From the NCBI GenBank assembly GCA_028277515.1, contig JANQGC010000145.1, positions 1 through 7,423 of the forward strand: a stretch of 7,423 nt of DNA. The letters are read 5' to 3'. The stretch is from Anaerolineae bacterium. Its GTDB lineage: Bacteria > Chloroflexota > Anaerolineae > Promineifilales > Promineifilaceae. Each line of letters opens with the position of its first letter. Position 1 is the stretch's first letter. The position numbers and the translations under genes are program-made. A model generated the notes under the pieces. It did no database searches. It had not been told where the DNA came from and saw only the letters and a list, made by a program, of their open reading frames with translations. Of this stretch, positions 1-4,705 are shown one piece after another.

Positions 1-890
1 TCCAGCGGCCGGGAGACGAACGTTTCTAACGATTCCTGGACAGGCCTTTCGGTCACAGCGGATAAGGGTATCTCTTCGACCTCGCCATACGCTTGGGCTG
101 TAGACGTCGCTTGCGAACGGCGGGGAGCAGCGACATGGCCTGCCCGCGTCTGCCCTACATCCAGGTCGACGGCGATCAGGGCCGATTCAAATTGCGGCCC
201 GCGGGCCAGGATTTCTCCATCCGGTGCACAGACCAAACTATGCCCGTCGAATACCAGCTCATCCTGGCCACCGACCAGGTTACAGTAGGCCACAAAAGCG
301 GCATTGTCGGCTGCACGCTTGACCAACATCCGTTCACGCTCATGCCCATATTGCATCCGGTAGGGAGATGCGGAAAGATTAATCAACAATTGGGCTTTGC
401 CGCGCCGGGCTTGCGCCCGGTGGGGTCCCTCAGGATACCAGATGTCCTCACAGACAGTGACGCCAAACTTGAAATCGCCCAGGTTAAACACGGGGCAGCT
501 ATCTCCCGACTTGAAATAGCGTTGCTCGTCAAAAACACTGTAATTGGGTAGATACTGTTTATAATAAAGGCCGACCAACGCCCCGTCTTGCAGCACTGCG
601 GCCGCATTATAAAGATCGCCGTCAGCATAGGGCAGGCCTAAAATCGCCACCAGGCCGCTCGTTGCCTCTGTTAGCTGCTCCAGGGCATCTCGTGCGGCTT
701 GAATGAAATCCGGTTTGAGCAAGAGATCTTCCGGCGGATAACCGGTGATAGTCAACTCCGGGAAGACGACAATATCCGCGCCAAGGGCGCGTGCTTTGTG
801 CAATCCGTCCTCAATCCGCTGGCTATTTCCGGCGATGTCGCCGACCGTCATATTCAGTTGCGCCAGGACCAGTCGCAAGGTGTCCATCAT
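1..890 (-). CDS. nadE: Glutamine-dependent NAD+ synthetase, N-terminal glutaminase domain (partial, C-terminus beyond left edge)
   Basis: Last step of NAD synthesis: ATP-dependent amidation of nicotinate adenine dinucleotide, with ammonia released from glutamine by the N-terminal nitrilase-fold (CN hydrolase) domain. The 296 codons present cover essentially that domain. The Glu-Lys-Cys triad is visible: E45 in FPELTITGYPPEDL, K111 in YYKQYLPNYSVFDE and C147 in VTVCEDIWYPEG. The segment HSLVCAPDGEILARG is also typical. The synthetase domain with its PP-loop must lie left of the window; the family is usually about 540-680 residues. Two adjacent ATGs exist (890 and 887). The purine-rich GAGAG at 898-894 is 3 bases from the first and 6 from the second, so 887 may be the true start. 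The gene follows pncB after 37 bases on the same strand, which fits one transcript. The frame is open to the edge without a stop. Confidence 0.95.
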   Translation of the reverse strand, partial: MMDTLRLVLAQLNMTVGDIAGNSQRIEDGLHKARALGADIVVFPELTITGYPPEDLLLKPDFIQAARDALEQLTEATSGLVAILGLPYADGDLYNAAAVLQDGALVGLYYKQYLPNYSVFDEQRYFKSGDSCPVFNLGDFKFGVTVCEDIWYPEGPHRAQARRGKAQLLINLSASPYRMQYGHERERMLVKRAADNAAFVAYCNLVGGQDELVFDGHSLVCAPDGEILARGPQFESALIAVDLDVGQTRAGHVAAPRRSQATSTAQAYGEVEEIPLSAVTERPVQESLETFVSRPL

Positions 891-927
891 TTACTCTCTT
901 CAAATGCCTGCTCTAAGCGCCATATCC

Positions 928-2271
928 TCAGCGGACGTGCAGCAAGCTCCCATTGTCGCCGGGCGCCCGCCCGACTTTGGCCATGACGACCCACTCACCG
1001 CCAACCTTTAAGCGGACCACATCGGCCGTGTAATCCGTATTTGTCTCACGGTCATTTCTGACCAGCGAGGAGCCGACGCCATAGATATCAACCGGTGTAC
1101 CTAAACGCTCGAAACGATAGATTTTTTCCACGGTGAAGCCACCGCTGACGACGATGCGCACCTCCCGGCAAAAAGCCTTGGCTGCTTCTTCCCATTCGGC
1201 CGCAATTCCCCAATCTTCCCAGGCGCGGTCGAGCGCCCTGCGCACGGCCACCACAAGCCGGGGATTAACGCCGAGATCCAGGTCGGGATCACCCAAAGGC
1301 TCGATGGCCGCATCCCGCATCCCGCTGCCTGTGTCCAGCCGCACCCCGAACAAGCGATACCGCGCGGCTTCGCCCTCCTCCCCATCAATCAACAATTGCA
1401 AATAACGCTCAAACATCACCCGCATGGTCGCCAGGGCGTCGCTGATACTGTCGTTGTTAAAATCCACCAGGGCGATACGCGGAATATCCGGCGGCTGAGT
1501 CGCCGCAAAAGCCAGCAATGCTTCTGGGGTATCGCCCATAAAACAGGCGATCACGGAGTGGGGCACGGTGCCGCTGCCCAGGCCGCCCCACCAATCTCCT
1601 TGCGCATCCGTGCTCACAAAACTGCCCAGGTGCTGTCCGTAATCCAGGTTATAGCGCTGTACGGCAATATCATAAGCATAACCGTCGGCCGCCTGAACCT
1701 CATGCACATCAAAACGCGCCGGAAAGAAAAGGACCGCCTTGCCTCGGGCGGCAATCAGGGTGTCATAGACATTGGTGGCAATGCGGCTGGCGCGTGAGAG
1801 AATGCCCAGTGTAGGCGTCTCCAAATGCGCAAAATCAAGGTAACGGCCGCGCACACGCATGACCGGGTGCACCTTTCCGGCGTCCCCGCCAAAGGTGACC
1901 AGGTCGCCGTCATGGACCGCCTCGACCTCCAGCTTATCCCAAGTCTCGACAAAGTTGCCATTCTCGTCAAAAGTCCCGCTGCAATGACGGAGCATCGCCA
2001 GCGCCTTATCAACGCCGGCCACAAGTGCATAAGGTTTGCGCCGGGTAAACCATTGCACCTCCACCTCGGCATCACCCACGGCGACCGTCTTGGCCAACTG
2101 CGAGTCGAGATGAGGTCTTTGACCCCGGTAGGTATAGCCCATGTCGCTGAGCGCCCGCAGCATACGGCCCACATTCTCGAAATATTTATCGGAGTACCAG
2201 CCGCTGCGCATGCGCTCTATGTCCAACTTGAAGACCTCATTGGTCAGCCGTTTACCGTTAAAAATGCTCAT
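928..2271 (-). CDS. pncB: Nicotinate phosphoribosyltransferase
   Basis: Cytoplasmic enzyme that joins nicotinate to PRPP, with ATP hydrolysis, to give nicotinate mononucleotide, the entry step of the Preiss-Handler pathway. It has 447 residues, within the usual bacterial range of about 400-490. Recognisable segments are: the N-terminal substrate region with YSDKYF (26-31); LETPTLGILSRASRIATN (150-167); GTVPHS with H238 at the place of the phosphorylated histidine; ALVDFNND (267-274), where many relatives have LVDTYD; GVRLDTGSG (309-317); SGGFTVEKI (376-384); and GVGSSL (398-403) of the phosphate-binding site. The C-terminal AKVGR replaces the usual PGxKxVxR. The ATG at 2271 begins the conserved MSIFNGKRLTNEVF. 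The only purine-rich stretch upstream, GGGAAAG, is too far away to be a good ribosome site. The 128-base gap to nadD carries an inverted repeat that may control this gene and nadE separately. Confidence 0.93.
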   Translation of the reverse strand: MSIFNGKRLTNEVFKLDIERMRSGWYSDKYFENVGRMLRALSDMGYTYRGQRPHLDSQLAKTVAVGDAEVEVQWFTRRKPYALVAGVDKALAMLRHCSGTFDENGNFVETWDKLEVEAVHDGDLVTFGGDAGKVHPVMRVRGRYLDFAHLETPTLGILSRASRIATNVYDTLIAARGKAVLFFPARFDVHEVQAADGYAYDIAVQRYNLDYGQHLGSFVSTDAQGDWWGGLGSGTVPHSVIACFMGDTPEALLAFAATQPPDIPRIALVDFNNDSISDALATMRVMFERYLQLLIDGEEGEAARYRLFGVRLDTGSGMRDAAIEPLGDPDLDLGVNPRLVVAVRRALDRAWEDWGIAAEWEEAAKAFCREVRIVVSGGFTVEKIYRFERLGTPVDIYGVGSSLVRNDRETNTDYTADVVRLKVGGEWVVMAKVGRAPGDNGSLLHVR

Positions 2272-2302
2272 AATGTTGAATGACTCTTTCCCATTTACAC
2301 AG

Positions 2303-2362
2303 AATTTGACAACTCTTCACTTGATATATGGTCAAAAAACATTTTATAAAAGTTGTCAAATT
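2303..2362. promoter_or_regulatory. Perfect 12-bp inverted repeat in front of pncB, candidate operator
   Basis: AATTTGACAACT at 2303-2314 is matched by its exact reverse complement AGTTGTCAAATT at 2351-2362, with 36 bases between them. Each arm holds the near-palindrome TTGACAA/TTGTCAA, and a third TTGA...TCAA element (2321-2335) lies in the spacer. On the leftward strand a TATAAAAT that could be a -10 box (2348-2341) lies just downstream of the right arm, without a good -35 box. No U-tract follows the left arm on the leftward strand, so a terminator is unlikely. A regulator binding site upstream of pncB-nadE is inferred. I do not recognise the motif as NrtR, NiaR or another known NAD regulator site. 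Confidence 0.45.
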
Positions 2363-2399
2363 TTAGGAAACACAATATTCAGATATAGATTTTGGCGTT

Positions 2400-3107
2400 T
2401 CAGGCGCTTAAATATAAACCCCGTTCCTTGATATACAAAGCCACCGGCTCAGGCAAAAGCCCTTCCCGGTACAAATCTGTCGGATCGTCGCCGTCATTGA
2501 GCCGATGACGGATCTTTTTGGCGCTGATGTCATCCTGCTTAACCCCTTCCAACTGTATGAGACAGGCTCCTTTTTGCTGTAGCTCATGCAAGAATGTGGC
2601 GTTTTCGGGATTTCCGGGCCGGGGATAGATCGCCAATATGGCCATTCGGGCCAGCTTGTCGCTCCGATACCAATGCCGGAACTCCGGATCGTCACCGCTA
2701 AACAAATCGCTGCCCAACAGGAGAACCCATTGTTGTTGCCGCGACTCCCTGGCTTGCAGCGTCTGCAAGGTCTCGACCATAACATTTGGCCTGGTTGTGA
2801 ATTGCGCCAATTGCTGCTCGATCCGGCTGACGGTGACGCTTATGTCCAGTTTGTCGAGACCTCGTTTTATCTCCCCGGCCGCGAGCCGGCACATCGCCCA
2901 TCGATCCTCATAAGCGGCGGATGCGTTCCCTTTTTGTCTTTCGCCGGCCGGGTTGCGCCGGTACACAGGCACAATAAGGATACGAGAAATAAACAATCCG
3001 CGCCTTTGCAGCTCCCTGGCGGCGTTAACGACGAGGTCGATATGCATCCGGTGCACCGGGTCGGCCGAAAGCCCGAAAATCATGGAATATCCGGCTTCTT
3101 GCATCAT
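2400..3107 (-). CDS. nadD: Nicotinate-nucleotide adenylyltransferase (NadD-type nucleotidyltransferase)
   Basis: Expected to transfer AMP from ATP to nicotinate mononucleotide, giving nicotinate adenine dinucleotide, the substrate of NadE. It has 235 residues against the usual 190-220. The Rossmann-type nucleotidyltransferase signature is at the N-terminus (GLSADPVHRMH, 12-22), followed by ILIVPVYRRNP (43-53), a central LLLGSDLFSGDD with a downstream W (130-146), YPRPG (161-165), ISAKKIRHRL (194-203, at the ISSTxIR position) and a typical C-terminal VALYIKERGLY (222-232). The HxGH motif is altered to HRMH, and ISST to ISAK, so this is a divergent member. Its position between nicotinamidase-like and PncB genes supports the NadD role. 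ATGs at 3107 and 3104 have no clear ribosome site. The ATG at 3083 would start nearer the usual N-terminus (MIFG) but also lacks one. The gene starts 16 bases after the upstream gene ends, so translational coupling is plausible. Confidence 0.87.
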   Translation of the reverse strand: MMQEAGYSMIFGLSADPVHRMHIDLVVNAARELQRRGLFISRILIVPVYRRNPAGERQKGNASAAYEDRWAMCRLAAGEIKRGLDKLDISVTVSRIEQQLAQFTTRPNVMVETLQTLQARESRQQQWVLLLGSDLFSGDDPEFRHWYRSDKLARMAILAIYPRPGNPENATFLHELQQKGACLIQLEGVKQDDISAKKIRHRLNDGDDPTDLYREGLLPEPVALYIKERGLYLSA

Positions 3108-3123
3108 ATCCGCTGCGCTTCAA

Positions 3124-4053
3124 TCATGAAATCTGAACGGGATCACTCGTATTGACCTGCTGTAACCCGTGTTTGGCAAATTGCTCCATCGCCTCATCAG
3201 CCAGCGCATCAAAGTCAATGTCCGGGTGTATGACCGACGACATACAATCGCTGAGCAGGTGTAATTTGCGGATAAGCTCCGCTCGTTTATCCGCATAGTT
3301 TACAATGGAGGTAACCGTCTCCAGAACGCAATGGCTTTTGGCCTGGCCGGCGATATAGATTCGGTCATAGGTTAACATGCGTTCAAGCAGCGCCGTATTC
3401 AGGTCTGCCTCGGGGTCCTCCGTTGCTTTAACTTCCGGCTCCAGGATGGAATAATGTTCCGTTATAGGAATGCGACCTTTGATCACAAACGTCGGTTGGG
3501 AGCGCCTGGCTTCCGCATGATAGGTGATGGCCTCATAAAGCGCCGGGGTGATCGCATGGCCTATAGTGCCGATGAGGGTGTGGTAAGGCCAGATTAACAA
3601 GGTCTTCTTGGCCTTTCTTTCCAGCTCACGCACATAATAACGGGACCACTCCTCTTCAAAGAGAGGTTGCCAACGGCCGTCATTGACCTCCTCGGAAGTG
3701 ATGGGCGTCATTACATCCGGATGATTGCCGGCCGCGTCGACCCACCAGCCGGGAAAGAAGATGTGTAACGGATTGTGGCTGTCCAGGGAAACCACGATGT
3801 CCGTCACCTGCTCCAGGTTATCGAAGAGCCACTCGATAGTACGCCGCGTATCATCGACAGCGCCGGGCACACTCAGTGCACCATTCTCATGAATAAAATC
3901 CACCTGGGGATCGATCAAGAGCAGCAAAATCCGCTGTTCATCCCATTGCGCGGGCCTGTAATCCACGCCATCGGCGGCCTTGATAATTGTCTCGATCTGC
4001 GGGCTGAATACCGTTCCAACCTTTTCCCGGTCATAGAAGTTCGGAAAGCTCAT
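3124..4053 (-). CDS. Nicotinamidase-like cysteine hydrolase (isochorismatase family), first gene of the NAD cluster
   Basis: Probable amidohydrolase converting nicotinamide to nicotinate, feeding PncB downstream. The complete nicotinamidase active-site set can be read: catalytic D48 (LLLIDPQVDF), K192 (FVIKGR) and C242 (AKSHCVLET). The likely metal ligands are D91 and H93 (SLDSH), H97 and H158, the last in WPYHTLIGTIG, which mirrors the WPxHCxxGTxG of PncA enzymes. At 309 residues it is about 100 longer than canonical PncA. The extra length is an N-terminal extension of about 40 residues and a charged, tryptophan-rich insertion between H97 and H158. A good ribosome site, AGAGAGG (4067-4061), stands 7 bases before the ATG. 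It leads the leftward cluster, 16 bases ahead of nadD. The family assignment is secure; nicotinamide as substrate is inferred from active-site residues and neighbours. Another amide or isochorismatase-like substrate is the alternative. Confidence 0.82.
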   Translation of the reverse strand: MSFPNFYDREKVGTVFSPQIETIIKAADGVDYRPAQWDEQRILLLLIDPQVDFIHENGALSVPGAVDDTRRTIEWLFDNLEQVTDIVVSLDSHNPLHIFFPGWWVDAAGNHPDVMTPITSEEVNDGRWQPLFEEEWSRYYVRELERKAKKTLLIWPYHTLIGTIGHAITPALYEAITYHAEARRSQPTFVIKGRIPITEHYSILEPEVKATEDPEADLNTALLERMLTYDRIYIAGQAKSHCVLETVTSIVNYADKRAELIRKLHLLSDCMSSVIHPDIDFDALADEAMEQFAKHGLQQVNTSDPVQIS

Positions 4054-4103
4054 AAGCTAACCTCTCTTTTTGCATCTTGCACAGTTCAGTACGTTTCACT
4101 AAT

Positions 4104-4255
4104 AACATGACACCTGGTAACCCGACACTTGTACAAAGAGAAAATTGATTGGACGCTGATTCACGCTGATGACGCTGAAATTTTTATCTTTATCGGCGTA
4201 AATCCGCTCTTGTCCGCGTCCTTTTTCTAAACTGTCGGCAGCTAAACATGACACC
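4104..4255. repeat. 11-bp direct repeat (AACATGACACC) bracketing the palindromic element
   Basis: AACATGACACC occurs at 4104-4114 and again at 4245-4255. Looser similarity continues on both sides: TAA-rich sequence before it, and GTA-CC-CAC followed by ACAA after it. Between the copies lie 130 bases that include the imperfect palindrome 4151-4221. Such a layout can come from an insertion that duplicated its target, or from an older tandem repeat into which the palindrome was placed. The palindrome does not abut the copies, so a simple target-site duplication is not proven. Confidence 0.4.
4151..4221. repeat. REP-like imperfect palindrome with internal ACGCTGA repeats
   Basis: The stretch begins GGACGCTGATTC and ends TGTCCGCGTCC. 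The left arm (4151-4180) and the reverse complement of the right arm (4221-4189) align over about 30 bases with few gaps, so a long hairpin could form around a T-rich centre. The left arm contains ACGCTGA three times at spacings of 10 and 9 bases (4153, 4163 and 4172). Short runs of ACGCTGAT/GCGGATTTACG character recur in intergenic regions of many bacterial genomes, from general recollection rather than a search. It looks like a dispersed, non-coding palindromic repeat lying in the presumed leader of the NAD cluster. Confidence 0.5.
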
Positions 4256-4267
4256 ACTGTACCGCAC

Positions 4268-4309
4268 AAAAAAAACTGGGCAAGTAACAATTTTGCGACA
4301 TGCCCAGTT
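4268..4309 (-). terminator. Leftward intrinsic terminator
   Basis: On the leftward strand the stem AACTGGGCA (4309-4301) pairs perfectly with TGCCCAGTT (4282-4274) across an 18-base loop. It is followed at once by six further T residues (4273-4268), giving an eight-U run in all. On the rightward strand the same stem is preceded, not followed, by the homopolymer, so it works only leftward. No gene ends into it. It lies about 215 bases upstream of the NAD cluster start, hinting at a small RNA or an attenuated leader. Confidence 0.7.
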
Positions 4310-4390
4310 ATAAACTGCGTAAAACCGGCGGGTTCAATTGAGACCGGCGGCCGTTTCGTAGGAATAAGTGCAATAAAACAAATTCTTAGG

Positions 4391-4439
4391 GGTTGGCTGC
4401 GACCGCATCTCAGGAGCATTGCGGACTGCTCTCCCGACC
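4391..4439. other. Candidate folded RNA element (nested stem plus pseudoknot)
   Basis: Three complementary pairs interlock in 49 bases. GGTTGG (4391-4396) pairs with CCGACC (4434-4439), with one U-G pair if read rightward. CCGCA (4403-4407) pairs with TGCGG (4420-4424). GAGCA (4414-4418) pairs with TGCTC (4427-4431). The last two cross, forming an H-type pseudoknot inside the first stem. The wobble pair favours a rightward RNA, whereas the terminator at 4268-4309 favours a leftward one, so the strand is unresolved. I cannot match it to a known riboswitch or ribozyme class; chance complementarity remains possible. Confidence 0.22.
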
Positions 4440-4504
4440 GAGTCGCCTTCCTTACCATGAGAACTTTTGTAACTGTACTTAGTCCCATTTTTCCCAAAAA
4501 TCCA

Positions 4505-4532
4505 TGACAAAAGTCACATACATGTTGTGACA
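4505..4532. promoter_or_regulatory. Cluster of TGAC/GTCA palindromes, possible operator
   Basis: TGAC-AAAA-GTCA (4505-4516) overlaps a second inverted repeat, GTCACA (4513-4518) with TGTGAC (4526-4531). The latter surrounds the palindrome ACATGT (4520-4525). The arrangement TCACA-N7-TGTGA is opposite in polarity to a CRP site. Its place between the two divergent transcription units suits a regulator site, but nothing identifies the protein. Confidence 0.25.
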
Positions 4533-4600
4533 TTCGGCACTATCCTGGCGAGCAAGCAAATTGTTATTCTAGTGATTACGTTCAAAAAACTTTCTATTCG

Positions 4601-4650
4601 CTGCCCTCAGTTTAAGCATTAGGGCTTCAGTTTTTTCGGATTTTTTCCGA
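4601..4650 (+). other. Small hairpins with T-runs in the leader of the SpvB-like gene
   Basis: GCCCT (4603-4607) pairs with AGGGC (4621-4625); with a bulge the stem can reach a six-T run at 4631-4636. A second hairpin, TCGGA-TTTTT-TCCGA, occupies 4636-4650 and arises from a near-perfect tandem decamer (TTTTTTCGGA, TTTTTTCCGA). The first could be a weak terminator or attenuator of a rightward transcript. The stems are short and the case is weak. Confidence 0.22.
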
Positions 4651-4693
4651 TAACCATTCCTTTTTAAGCAGTACACGCCAACTAAATCCCTCC

Positions 4694-4699
4694 AAGGAG
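4694..4699 (+). promoter_or_regulatory. Shine-Dalgarno site of the SpvB-like gene
   Basis: AAGGAG lies 6 bases before the ATG at 4706. It is the best ribosome site in the window and fixes the start of the secreted protein, directly ahead of its signal peptide. Confidence 0.85.
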
Positions 4700-4705
4700 T
4701 TCACT

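Larger units (their letters stand above)
4054..4705. other. Divergent intergenic region without a protein gene
   Basis: These 652 bases separate the leftward NAD genes from the rightward SpvB-like gene. I see no credible coding sequence. The longest open frame, leftward 4533-4099, runs through the palindromic repeat and the terminator and resembles no protein I know. The region holds a palindromic repeat, flanking direct repeats, a leftward terminator, a possible folded RNA element, a palindrome cluster and leader hairpins, each described separately. I found no sigma-70-type promoter with both boxes well matched and properly spaced on either strand, so transcription starts are not assigned. 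Confidence 0.6.

Noticed and set aside
93..551. Rightward open frame opposite nadE
   Set aside because: It is antisense to the well-conserved NAD synthetase domain and has no family signature; a frame shadow.
2321..2350. Rightward promoter TTGATA-N18-TATAAA
   Set aside because: Boxes are acceptable, but it would only drive antisense transcription into nadD and there is no rightward gene.
2303..2362. Intrinsic terminator between nadD and pncB
   Set aside because: The inverted repeat could form a hairpin with a 36-base loop, but no U-run follows it on the transcribed strand.
4381..4447. Similarity to SRP RNA (GCAGCCAA) or a T-box antiterminator (GCGACCGCA)
   Set aside because: Only short matches; the GUCCGGAAGGAAGCAGCC apex of SRP RNA and the UGGNACCGCG context of T-boxes are not present.
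4391..4460. TPP riboswitch suggested by CUGAGA on the leftward strand
   Set aside because: The other conserved TPP blocks (ACCUGAUCUGG, GCGUAGGGA type) are absent.
4513..4531. CRP-type binding site
   Set aside because: Half-sites are in the reverse polarity (TCACA...TGTGA) with a 7-base spacer; CRP sites read TGTGA-N6-TCACA.
4099..4533. 144-codon leftward open frame in the intergenic region
   Set aside because: It runs through the intrinsic terminator and the palindromic repeat, has no ribosome site or known domain, and its C-terminal part is just the translated repeat.
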